From Pseudomonadota bacterium (GTDB taxonomy: Bacteria > Pseudomonadota > Alphaproteobacteria > Sphingomonadales > Sphingomonadaceae): a stretch of DNA of 31,674 nucleotides. Positions 22,573 through 30,623 of this stretch are shown here, piece after piece. Position 1 is the stretch's first letter. Each line of letters opens with the position of its first letter. The stretch spans positions 1 to 31,674 of the forward strand of contig JAEWCW010000194.1 in NCBI GenBank assembly GCA_023390415.1, written 5' to 3'. The notes beneath the pieces are model-generated. The model was not told where the DNA came from. It did no database searches and saw nothing but the letters and a program-made list of their open reading frames with translations. The translations under genes and the position numbers were made by a program.

Positions 22573-24386
22573 CGGTAGAAAGACAGGTTCGAGAGTTCGA
22601 GGCTGGTCTCGGCGCCCGGCTCTCCTTCGAGGCGGATGATCAAAGCACGCAGGCGCGAAAGGTCGAGCCGGGCTTCGGGGTCCGCGCTCCGGAAGGCCGA
22701 GAAGGGCAGGCGCACCGTGCCTCCACCGAAGCCGGCGCGGAAATAGGCGCTGGCCTCCAGGCCATAGCTTTCCAGGATCAGGCTGTAGCGGCCGTTCCCG
22801 CGCGCCTCGAAGGCGATGCCCTCGAACCCGCGCGCATCGGCGAGGTGAATGGCGCCCGGCGTGAGCGGGATGACAAGGCTGGCATAAGGCTGCGGCGCAG
22901 CGCCCAGCCGCGCGACAAGCAGGCGGCCGCCTGGCCCGGGAAGCTGGTGGAGGTGGCTGTGGTCCGTGCCGGACTCGCTGGTCGCGACTGGAAGCGTTCG
23001 CAAATCGGTGCGGCCGTCGGCGCGGCTGCCGCTGTCGATCGGCCCGGCCATGCGGTGGACCGGAAGCGGCGAGGGGCCTTCGGAATCGACGAGCTGGCGG
23101 AGCGTCGGAAGCGGGCGCTCCTGGCCCCCCACGAAGACCCGCCGGACCCGGTACAGGTCCTCGATCCGCTGGTCCGGGCGGCCTTGGACCAGGATCAGGT
23201 CGGCGCGCGCGCCCGGTGCGATCCGGCTGCCGCCCGGGCGGCGCAAGATGTCGGCGCTGACGCGCGTCGCCGCGGCAAGCGCCTCGGCGGCGGTGAAGCC
23301 ATTCTCGGCGAGCAGCCGGATTTCGCGCAGCGTCGCCGAGCCATGATAGACTCCGCCGATCCCGGAGTCGGTGCCGATCCCGACCTTGATCCCCGCGGCA
23401 TGGAGCCGGCGAAGATTCTCGCGGAGGAACCCCCAGCGCCGCGCCTCCAGCGCCGGCACCTCGCCGCGCGGCGCCGCGAGCCGCGCCTCCTCGCGCGCCC
23501 GCTCCGCCGCCGACAGCAAGGCGAGCTCGGCGGGGAGGATCGGCCGCTGCTGCTGCGGCTCGTAGACCGCCATGGTCGGGACGTAAGCGGTGCCGTTCGC
23601 GCGCATCAGCCGGATCAATTCGTCGTCAACGACGGCGTCGCCGATGCCGTGGCCGAGCGCGTCGACCCCGGCGGCGGCGGCGAGCTTGGCGCCTTCCAGT
23701 GTAACCGTGTGGGTAATGACCGGGATCCCGGCGCGGTGGGCGCGGACGACGATCGCGCGCAGCGTCGGCAGGTTCATGCTGTTGAGGTCCGGCACCCGGC
23801 CGTAGCGCCAGCCGTCTGCGAAGACCTTGATCGCGTCCGGCCGGTAGGGGAGCGCCCGCTCCATCGCCAGCTCGGCGGCGCGGGGCGTGGTCGCCTCCAT
23901 CGTGAAGAAGTCGCCCCAGCCGCGCTCGGTGCCGTGCCCGCCCGGAACGCCGATCCGGACGGCGAGCGCGAGGTTCGGCGCCGCGACCGCGCCCGATCCC
24001 GTCATCTCGCGGATCGGCGCAAGCATCTCGCCCGAGACCGAGAAATCGACTGATGTCGTCACGCCGTGGAGGAGCTGCGACGCATAGGCCTTGCCGAGAT
24101 CGTCCGGACCGCCGAGGCCGGGCGAGCGCAAATGGGTGTGGAGGTCGTGGAGCCCGGGCATCAGCGTCATGCCGCGCGCCTCGACGATCCGCGTGCCGCG
24201 GGGCGCGCGGAGGCGGGGGCCGACCGCCACGATCCGGTCTCCCGAGATCAGCACGTCGGCGGGCGTCGCTGCTGCGCCGGTCCCGTCGAAGACGTGCGCG
24301 CCGCGGATCAGGATGCCGCGCTCCGCGGGGGCGGCGCCGAGACAAAGCAGCGCGAAAAGCGCGCCGACGATCCTCGTCCAGATCAT
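22569..24386 (-). CDS. Exported amidohydrolase with C-terminal CIA30-like domain
   Basis: A 605-residue protein with a short signal peptide (to about residue 20). The first 430 residues form an imidazolonepropionase/prolidase-like amidohydrolase: GLHDLHTHL metal site, AIKVFADGW (Lys), HTVT, ALGHGI, and GIGTDSGIG with the catalytic-type Asp, then the closing strand ADLILVQGRPD. After a linker, residues from about 460 resemble a CIA30/CBM11-type jelly roll: GFEGIAFEARGNGRYSLILE, YFRAGFGGGTVRLPFSAF, LDLSRLRALIIRLEG, ending in LELSNLSFYR. ATG 24386 overlaps the peptidase stop as ATGA. Likely action is on imported peptides or cyclic amides. The substrate is not known. Confidence 0.84.
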   Translation of the reverse strand: MIWTRIVGALFALLCLGAAPAERGILIRGAHVFDGTGAAATPADVLISGDRIVAVGPRLRAPRGTRIVEARGMTLMPGLHDLHTHLRSPGLGGPDDLGKAYASQLLHGVTTSVDFSVSGEMLAPIREMTGSGAVAAPNLALAVRIGVPGGHGTERGWGDFFTMEATTPRAAELAMERALPYRPDAIKVFADGWRYGRVPDLNSMNLPTLRAIVVRAHRAGIPVITHTVTLEGAKLAAAAGVDALGHGIGDAVVDDELIRLMRANGTAYVPTMAVYEPQQQRPILPAELALLSAAERAREEARLAAPRGEVPALEARRWGFLRENLRRLHAAGIKVGIGTDSGIGGVYHGSATLREIRLLAENGFTAAEALAAATRVSADILRRPGGSRIAPGARADLILVQGRPDQRIEDLYRVRRVFVGGQERPLPTLRQLVDSEGPSPLPVHRMAGPIDSGSRADGRTDLRTLPVATSESGTDHSHLHQLPGPGGRLLVARLGAAPQPYASLVIPLTPGAIHLADARGFEGIAFEARGNGRYSLILESYGLEASAYFRAGFGGGTVRLPFSAFRSADPEARLDLSRLRALIIRLEGEPGAETSLELSNLSFYR

Positions 24387-26413
24387 TGCAGGGGCTGCTT
24401 CCGCATCAAAGTGTGGTCGAAGAAGGCTTCGGTCGCGCGCAGGCTCTCGAGCCAGCTCGAATGGCGGAAGAAGCTGTGCCGCTCGTTCGGGAAGACCAGC
24501 TCGCGATAGGGGATTCGCCGCGCCGCGAGCTCGCGGGCAAGCACCAGGGACTGCGAGAAATCGACATTGCGGTCGTCGTCGCCGTGGACGAGCAGGACCG
24601 GCGAGGTCCAGCGCTCGATCGCGCCGAGCGGCGACGAATCCCACTGGAGCTGCCGCGCCCGGTCCTGGGCCTCCGGCGACAGGCTGTCCGGCACGGGCCG
24701 GAGCATCGAATGGACTCCGTGGAAGTCGACTCCCGAGGCGAAGAGGGCGCTGTCGCGCGCGAGGGCGAGCGCGGTCAGATAGCCGCCCCAGCTTCCGCCC
24801 CAGATGCCGATCCGCGCCGGATCGACGTCGCCGCGCGCCTCGAGCCAGCGCCCGGCGGCGAGGATGTCGCGATATTCGGACGCGCCCTCGCGGCCGGTCT
24901 CCGGCGCGTCGCGGAAGGCGAGGCCGTAGCCGGTGCCGCCGCGATAATTGACCGCCAGCACATGATAGCCGAGCGCGGCGAGGCGCTGGTTCATGACGTA
25001 GCCGTTCGAATAATAACGCGACGGGTGGAAGCCGAGCAGCATCTGCCGCCGCGGCCCGCCATGGATGTAGACGATCGCCGGCCGCCGACCGGCGCCGCGC
25101 GCGCGGAAGAGCTGGCCGCGGACTTCGAGCCCGTCTGCGGCCCGGAAGCTGACCGCCTCGGGCGCGGCGAAATCGGGCGCGACCGGCGGCGGGGCGAGCG
25201 GCACCGGGCGGCGATCGAGCAGCACCGGATGCGCGGCGATCGATGCGTCGGTGGAGATCGCGGCGATCGCATCGCCGCCGACCGCCGGGTAGAAATACAT
25301 GGCCTCGCCGCCGAGCCGGACGGCCGGGCCGCGGCGGAGCGGCCGCCGCCAGGCGCGGCGCCGGTCGATCTCGCCGTCATTGGCCGTGTAGACCAGGGAC
25401 GTGCGGTCCGGGCCGAGCAGGAAGGTCTCGACCTCATAAGCGCCCTCGGTCAGCGCGCGCGGCGCGCCGCCGCGGCGGGGGTCGAGCGCATAGACGTGGA
25501 GCCAGCCCGTCCGCTCCCAGGGGAAGAGGATCAGGCCGTCATTGCTCCAGAACAGGTTGCGGCTGCGAGTCCCCGCATAGCGGCCGCCCGGGCCTGCCGG
25601 CGCCGACCAGAGGGTGCGGCCGCGGCCGGTGGCGATGTCGATCAGCCGGATCGACCAATAGGGCCCGCTCGCCGGCGCCGCGTCGGGCGGTGGGGGCAGG
25701 TAACGGATGAAGGCGATCTCCCGCCCGTCGGGCGAGAAAGCGGGCTCGGTCGATTGGCCGAGGCCGGGATCGAGATAGCGCAGGCGCCCGCTCGCGATCT
25801 CGATCAGGCCGAGATGGCTGTGCGCGCCGCGATCCTCGGCGAAGAGCAGGCTGCCGCCGTCCGGCGACCAGACCAGCCGCGCGACATCGCCGCGGACGCG
25901 CGCAAGCTGCCGCGCCTCGCTTCCGCGGCTCCACAGCCAGATTTCGCCGCGCCGGGTGAAGGCGAGCTTGCTTCCGTCCGGCGAGAAGGTCGGCGAATGG
26001 CCGCGGCCGATCAGCGTCGGCGCGCCGCCGGACGCGGGCACCAAGAACACCTGCTGCTGCGGCGCGTAGGCCGCGGCGCCTGGATTGGGGAGCTCCTCCG
26101 CGTCCGGATATTCCTCGTCGCCGCCGCGCACGAAGGCGAGCTCGGCGGCGCCGCGGCCGAAGGCGAGGCCGTAGAGCTGCACGCCGTCGTCGTCCGGAAA
26201 GTCGGTGAGGCGCCGCGCCTGCCGGCCGCGGCCGCCGATCCAGATGTTGCGGGCGCCGGACGCATTCTTCACCCAGGCGAAGACCGGCGCGTCGGGGGCG
26301 CCGGTGAGCGCGCTAGCGGTCGGCAAAGCGAGCGCGTCGGCAAGGGGATCGGCCGCTGCGGGCTGGGCGAGCGCGGCAAAGGCCAGGCAAAAAGCGAGGA
26401 GCAGGGTGCGCAT
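24383..26413 (-). CDS. S9-family prolyl oligopeptidase-type peptidase
   Basis: A 676-residue exported serine peptidase with a signal peptide (1-21, AQPAAA). The N-terminal part is a WD/DPP4-like beta-propeller with repeated SPDG turns (FSPDGSKLAFTRRGEIWLW, WSPDGGSLLFAED, FSPDGREIAFIRY). The C-terminal alpha/beta hydrolase domain contains YIHGGPRRQ, NYRGGTGYG, the nucleophile Ser541 in GGSWGGY, Asp614 in HGDDDRNV and His646 in NERHSF, so the triad is complete. Length suits the S9C acylaminoacyl-peptidase/DPP group. ATG 26413 is chosen because it gives the signal peptide, although the frame stays open to 27487. It heads a two-gene operon with the amidohydrolase. Confidence 0.92.
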   Translation of the reverse strand: MRTLLLAFCLAFAALAQPAAADPLADALALPTASALTGAPDAPVFAWVKNASGARNIWIGGRGRQARRLTDFPDDDGVQLYGLAFGRGAAELAFVRGGDEEYPDAEELPNPGAAAYAPQQQVFLVPASGGAPTLIGRGHSPTFSPDGSKLAFTRRGEIWLWSRGSEARQLARVRGDVARLVWSPDGGSLLFAEDRGAHSHLGLIEIASGRLRYLDPGLGQSTEPAFSPDGREIAFIRYLPPPPDAAPASGPYWSIRLIDIATGRGRTLWSAPAGPGGRYAGTRSRNLFWSNDGLILFPWERTGWLHVYALDPRRGGAPRALTEGAYEVETFLLGPDRTSLVYTANDGEIDRRRAWRRPLRRGPAVRLGGEAMYFYPAVGGDAIAAISTDASIAAHPVLLDRRPVPLAPPPVAPDFAAPEAVSFRAADGLEVRGQLFRARGAGRRPAIVYIHGGPRRQMLLGFHPSRYYSNGYVMNQRLAALGYHVLAVNYRGGTGYGLAFRDAPETGREGASEYRDILAAGRWLEARGDVDPARIGIWGGSWGGYLTALALARDSALFASGVDFHGVHSMLRPVPDSLSPEAQDRARQLQWDSSPLGAIERWTSPVLLVHGDDDRNVDFSQSLVLARELAARRIPYRELVFPNERHSFFRHSSWLESLRATEAFFDHTLMRKQPLQ

Positions 26414-26551
26414 GAAGAGCGCTATGGAGAGGCTCGGCGGGCGAAGGCAAGCGCTCCGCACCCCAACATGCGCCCTCGTTATGGCGGCGCGAACGCTTCG
26501 TATAAGCGGCTCGCGCTTGCCCGCGCTGCGATCCCGCTTAGGCTGCGCGCC

Positions 26552-27952
26552 ATGAAGCGCCTTTCCTTTCTCCTGTTCGTCGCACTTGCCGCCGCATCGC
26601 CGGCAGCCGCCCAGACCTCTCCGCAGCCGCGCGTCGAGGCCGCGCTCGCCGAGGCGCCGCTCGGCACGCGCTTCGGCCTGCTGGTGACGACCGAGGACGG
26701 GCGCGAGCTGATCGCGATCAATCCGGACGGCCGCTTCATCCCGGCCTCCAACACCAAGCTGCTGACCACCGCCGCCGCCTTCGCCACGATGGCGAACCTC
26801 GATCGACCCGACGCCGCGGGCGGCGCCTCGGTGCGGCTCGATGGGCGCGACGTGGTCCTGACCGGTCATGGCGACGCGCGCCTGTCGAGCGCGGCGGACT
26901 GCGTCATCAATTGCCTCGCCGCACTCGCCGATGCCATTGCCGCGCGGACCCGCCGGGTGCGTGACGTGATCGGCGACGACAGCCTGTTTCCGGACCAGCG
27001 CTGGAGCCCGGGGATGAGCTGGAACAACATCCACACCCGCTCCGGCACGGCAATCTCGGCGCTCAGCCTCGACGACAACGAGCTTGTGCTGAGCGTGTCG
27101 CCCGGATCGGCGGGCGCGGCGCCGACGCTCGAGCACATGGGCTATTATGAGGTGATCAACCGGGCCGTGACCGCGGCGGAGGGCGAGACCGCGCTCCGCT
27201 TCGCCCGGCTGCCGGGGAGCCGCACCGTCGAGCTGAGCGGCCGGATCGCGGCCGGCGCGGCGCCGCAGACACTTCGGCTGGGGATCGACGATCCGGCCCA
27301 TCATGCGGCGTGGCGGCTTCGGGCGCTGCTCGCTGAGCGCGGCGTCCGCGTAACCGGCGACATCCGGGTCCGCCACCGCCAGGGCGATACGCCCCCGCAG
27401 CCCGGGCCGGCGCCGCTGGCGCGGCTGGTGCCGCCGCCGCTCGCCGCGGACCTCGACCGAATCAACCGCGAGAGCCAGAATTTGCATGCCGAGCTGCTGA
27501 TCCGGCGGCTCGGCCTCGTCCGCGGCAACGGATCGATCGAGGACGGCGTCGCCGAGATCGCGGCGATGCTCGAGCGCGCGGGCGCGGCGCGGACCGGCTG
27601 GGACCTTTCGGACGGATCGGGAATGTCGACCTACAACCGCCTCTCACCGCGCGCGACCGTCGCTTTGCTGCGCTGGGCGGCGGCGCAGCCCTGGGGCGCG
27701 GCCTGGCGCTCGACCTTCCCGGTCGCGGGGGTCGACGGGACTCTCTCCAACCGCTTCCGCGGTACGCCGCTGGAGCGGCGCCTGTTCGCCAAGACCGGCA
27801 CCCTCAACGCGAGCAACGCGCTCTCGGGCTACATGATCGCGCGTAGCGGGCGCACCCTGATCTTCTCCTTCTTCGCCAACGACGTACCGGGCGGCGGCGG
27901 GGTCACCCCGACGATGGATCAGGTGCTGCAGCTGATCGCCGAAGCCTATTGA
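26552..27952 (+). CDS. dacB: D-alanyl-D-alanine carboxypeptidase/endopeptidase, PBP4 type
   Basis: A 466-residue periplasmic penicillin-binding protein that removes terminal D-Ala or cleaves DD-crosslinks in peptidoglycan. It has a signal peptide (1-21, AAAQ). The three active-site motifs are complete: S66-N-T-K69 (PASNTKLLTT), S308-Q-N310 (ESQNLHAEL) and K414-T-G416 (FAKTGTLNAS). The family sequence SDGSGMSTYNRLSP is also present, and the insert between the first two motifs has the expected size for peptidase family S13. The frame is open far upstream, but ATG 26552 gives the signal peptide. It is divergent from the S9 peptidase, and its end overlaps the convergent serine hydrolase by seven bases. 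Confidence 0.92.
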   Translation: MKRLSFLLFVALAAASPAAAQTSPQPRVEAALAEAPLGTRFGLLVTTEDGRELIAINPDGRFIPASNTKLLTTAAAFATMANLDRPDAAGGASVRLDGRDVVLTGHGDARLSSAADCVINCLAALADAIAARTRRVRDVIGDDSLFPDQRWSPGMSWNNIHTRSGTAISALSLDDNELVLSVSPGSAGAAPTLEHMGYYEVINRAVTAAEGETALRFARLPGSRTVELSGRIAAGAAPQTLRLGIDDPAHHAAWRLRALLAERGVRVTGDIRVRHRQGDTPPQPGPAPLARLVPPPLAADLDRINRESQNLHAELLIRRLGLVRGNGSIEDGVAEIAAMLERAGAARTGWDLSDGSGMSTYNRLSPRATVALLRWAAAQPWGAAWRSTFPVAGVDGTLSNRFRGTPLERRLFAKTGTLNASNALSGYMIARSGRTLIFSFFANDVPGGGGVTPTMDQVLQLIAEAY

Positions 27953-28953
27953 GGCTCGTCCCACGCCGCGATCACCGCGTCGCCGGTGGCGCGGCGGAGG
28001 TCCATGATCCCGGTCTCGCGGTGGCGGGTCGGGTGGACGCGGTTGGTGAGCAGCGTCCAGGCGATGCCGCGCTCGAAGTCCACCCAGAGGCCCGTGCCGG
28101 TGAAGCCGGTATGGCCGATCGTCGAGTCCGAGCAGGAGTCGCCGCCGGGCCAGCCCTCGAAGCGCCGCTCCCAGCCGCAGGTGCGGTCGCCGTTCACCCG
28201 GGTCCGGATCGACTCTAGCAGGAAAGGCGAGGCGCCGCTGCCGTCCAGCAGGGCCTGCGCATAGTCGAGCACGCCGGCGACTTTGCCGAACAGACCGGCA
28301 TGGCCCGGCGCGCCGCCCAGCGCCCAGGCATTTTCGTCATGAACCTCGCCTTTGAGCACCCGACCGCGCCAGCTGCAGCGCTCCGTGGCGACCGCGGGAC
28401 CGGGCGGGGGCCCGTAGGAGAGGCCGGGCGGGAGCGGCCAGGCGGAGAGCGGCGCGCCGGTGATCCGCTCGATCGCGATTCCGAGCAGGATGTAGTTGAT
28501 GTCCGAATAGACCGGCGGGCCGTGGCGCCATTCGCGCTGGAGGACGAAGGCGCGGAGGCGATCGGGATCGTCGCCATAGGTGTAGATCGGCTCGACCGCG
28601 GGAAGGAAGGTGCGGTGGGCGAGGCAGTCGCGGAAGGTGATCCTCCGCTCGGGCGCATTGGCGACGTCATATTGACGGAGGTCGGGGATCGCCTCGGTCA
28701 GCGGCCGATCGAGGTCGATCCGGCCTTGCTCGGCGAGCGTCAGGATCATCGTCGTCGTGGCGATGACCTTTGAGACCGAGGCGAGATCGAACCAATGATC
28801 CTCGGTCAGCGGCTCGGGCTCGGGAAGGAGCGCGGCCATGCCCGCGACACGGACCTCGCGCCGTCCGTCGGCCGAAACGATGCCGAGCGTCGCGCCGGGG
28901 ATGCGTCCGGCCTCGACCGCTTCCCGGGCCGGAATGAAGGCCTGTTCAATCAT
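27946..28953 (-). CDS. Beta-lactamase-fold serine hydrolase, no signal peptide
   Basis: A 335-residue serine hydrolase of the class C beta-lactamase/DD-peptidase fold. Motifs are S59-V-S-K62 (LASVSKVIATT), Tyr in VYSDINYILLG (the Y-x-N/D site) and HTG in GHTGFTGTG. The N terminus MIEQAFIPAREAVEAGRIPG has no hydrophobic export signal, so it is predicted cytoplasmic, unlike most peptidoglycan-acting relatives. Its start overlaps the upstream AmpG-like carrier gene by eight bases, so the two are translationally coupled. It may process imported muropeptides or D-amino-acid peptides. Esterase or amidase activity is the alternative, and sequence alone does not decide. Confidence 0.87.
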   Translation of the reverse strand: MIEQAFIPAREAVEAGRIPGATLGIVSADGRREVRVAGMAALLPEPEPLTEDHWFDLASVSKVIATTTMILTLAEQGRIDLDRPLTEAIPDLRQYDVANAPERRITFRDCLAHRTFLPAVEPIYTYGDDPDRLRAFVLQREWRHGPPVYSDINYILLGIAIERITGAPLSAWPLPPGLSYGPPPGPAVATERCSWRGRVLKGEVHDENAWALGGAPGHAGLFGKVAGVLDYAQALLDGSGASPFLLESIRTRVNGDRTCGWERRFEGWPGGDSCSDSTIGHTGFTGTGLWVDFERGIAWTLLTNRVHPTRHRETGIMDLRRATGDAVIAAWDEPQ

Positions 28954-30469
28954 CGATCGGCCTCCGCTGCGCGCGGGCGATGACGGGGAGGAGAAGCAAG
29001 GCGGCGAGGCTCAGCACGCCGGAGAGCAGGAAGAAGAGGTCCCAGCCATTGTAGCCGGCGCGTTCGAACTGCTCGACCATCGCGCCGCCGGCGCCGGACA
29101 GCAGCCGCGGAAGCATGAAGGCGAAAGCGGACAGGAAGGCATATTGCGCGCCCGGATAGCGCGGGTCGACCAGCAAGGAGAGATAGACGACGAAGATGGT
29201 GCCGGCCATGCCGTTGCCGAACTGGTCGAGCGCAGTCGCGACGTAGAGAATGGCCTCGTCCACAGGCTGGTGGGCGAGCCAGACGAAGCCGAAATTGCCG
29301 ATCGCCGCAAACACCGCGCCGACTGTCAGCGCGCGCATCATCGGCCAGCGCATCCCCATCCAGCCGCCAAGCCCGACACCGACGATGCTGGCGATGAGGG
29401 CGACATAGGAATCGGCGCGGCCGATCTCGCTCAGCGAATAGCCGAGCTCGCGGATCATCGGCTTGGAGAGGTTGAGCGCGAGCACGTCGCCCATCCGGTA
29501 AATGGAGACGAAGGCCATGATCGCCAGCGCCATGAAGCCGTAGCGCCAGAAGAATTCGACATACGGCCCGAGCGCGACCGAGCGGCGGGCACGCGACGTC
29601 GGCGGCAGGCGGCGGATCCGTGGCAGCAGCGCCGCCATCGCCAGGAAGGGCAGCATGCAGATGACGAGGACATAGGGGGTGACGTTGCTGTCGGCCCCGA
29701 TTCCGATCGCCGATGCGCTGCCGAGCAGGGCCCAGCCGACCGCGGCGGTGATTGCGGCCGCAGCCGCCAGGATGACGAGGCTCGCCGCAATCCCCCCTGC
29801 GAGCGCCGCGGATCGCGAGCCGCCATGGCCGGGATCGGGCCGCATTGCCGCGAGCAAGGGGAAAGGCATGAACGCCGCGATGGCGATCGCGAGATAGGCG
29901 CCGGTCCAGCCCCAGCCCGGCTGATCGGCGATGAGCAAAGCGCCGCTTCCCGCAGCGACCATTGCGGTTCGGTAGCCCCAGAGGTTGGCGGCGGCGAGCG
30001 GGCCTTGCTCCTCCTGGGTCGGGGCGAGCTCGATCCGCCAGGCATCGGCGGCCACTTCCAATGTCGTTGTCCAGAAGGCGAGCAGGACCGCGAACAAGGC
30101 GGTGATCCCGAGATTGCGGTCCGACGAGGTCAGCGCCATCGCCGCCATCGAGGTGAAGATTCCGAGCTGGGCGAGCATGATCCAGCCGCGCCTCTTGCCC
30201 CAGAAGCGGCCGAAGCCTGGAACGTCGTAGCGGTCGAGCAAGGGCGCCCAGAGGAACTTGAAGGTCGGCAGGAGCTGGACCCAGGCGAAGAAGCCGATCA
30301 CGACCAGCGCGACCTCGTGCGCCTGCAGCCGGAGCGAGAGCACGGTCGAGAACATGTAGAAGGGCAAGCCGGCTGAGAAGCCGAGCATGATGTAGAGCGC
30401 CTGGCGCCTCATCCCGCGCGGTACCGCAGGCGCCTCGCTCCCCCCGCTCTCGACCGCCACCGACGCCAT
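28946..30469 (-). CDS. AmpG-like major facilitator carrier (muropeptide permease family)
   Basis: A 507-residue inner-membrane protein with about 12-14 hydrophobic helices. The first part, ALYIMLGFSAGLPFYMFSTV, then FKFLWAPLLDRY and WGKRRGWIMLAQLG, matches AmpG, the importer of anhydro-muropeptides (family pattern GFSSGLP, KFLWAPLLDR, GRRRGW). An FVSIYRMGDVLA segment in the second half also fits. GGAGGGG lies before ATG 30469. Sphingomonads carry several AmpG-like paralogues whose substrates differ or are unknown, so muropeptide import is likely but not certain. It forms an operon with the serine hydrolase and is divergent from the TonB receptor. Confidence 0.88.
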   Translation of the reverse strand: MASVAVESGGSEAPAVPRGMRRQALYIMLGFSAGLPFYMFSTVLSLRLQAHEVALVVIGFFAWVQLLPTFKFLWAPLLDRYDVPGFGRFWGKRRGWIMLAQLGIFTSMAAMALTSSDRNLGITALFAVLLAFWTTTLEVAADAWRIELAPTQEEQGPLAAANLWGYRTAMVAAGSGALLIADQPGWGWTGAYLAIAIAAFMPFPLLAAMRPDPGHGGSRSAALAGGIAASLVILAAAAAITAAVGWALLGSASAIGIGADSNVTPYVLVICMLPFLAMAALLPRIRRLPPTSRARRSVALGPYVEFFWRYGFMALAIMAFVSIYRMGDVLALNLSKPMIRELGYSLSEIGRADSYVALIASIVGVGLGGWMGMRWPMMRALTVGAVFAAIGNFGFVWLAHQPVDEAILYVATALDQFGNGMAGTIFVVYLSLLVDPRYPGAQYAFLSAFAFMLPRLLSGAGGAMVEQFERAGYNGWDLFFLLSGVLSLAALLLLPVIARAQRRPIDD

Positions 30470-30623
30470 TTCGCCCCTCCGTCCAGACCGTTCGGCGTCG
30501 TCGCAGCTGGCGGCCCGTCGCGCAAGAATGACGCGAGGTTATGGGATCGCCAACAGAAACTATGGCGCCCAGTCCTATTCTTGTTACTTAGTGCCGAGTG
30601 GGCAAAGCCAGGGGGTAAAAAAC

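Noticed and set aside
24387..24644. Upstream extension of the amidohydrolase frame
   Set aside because: It lies inside the peptidase gene in another frame. ATG 24386 gives the signal peptide and overlaps the peptidase stop.
24053..26551. Long plus-strand open frame running into the DD-carboxypeptidase
   Set aside because: The upstream part is antisense to the amidohydrolase and S9 peptidase and shows only biased low-complexity sequence. The real gene starts at ATG 26552.
26470..26551. TATAAG at 26501 as a -10 box for the DD-carboxypeptidase
   Set aside because: No matching -35 sequence was seen at the right distance, so the promoter is not supported.
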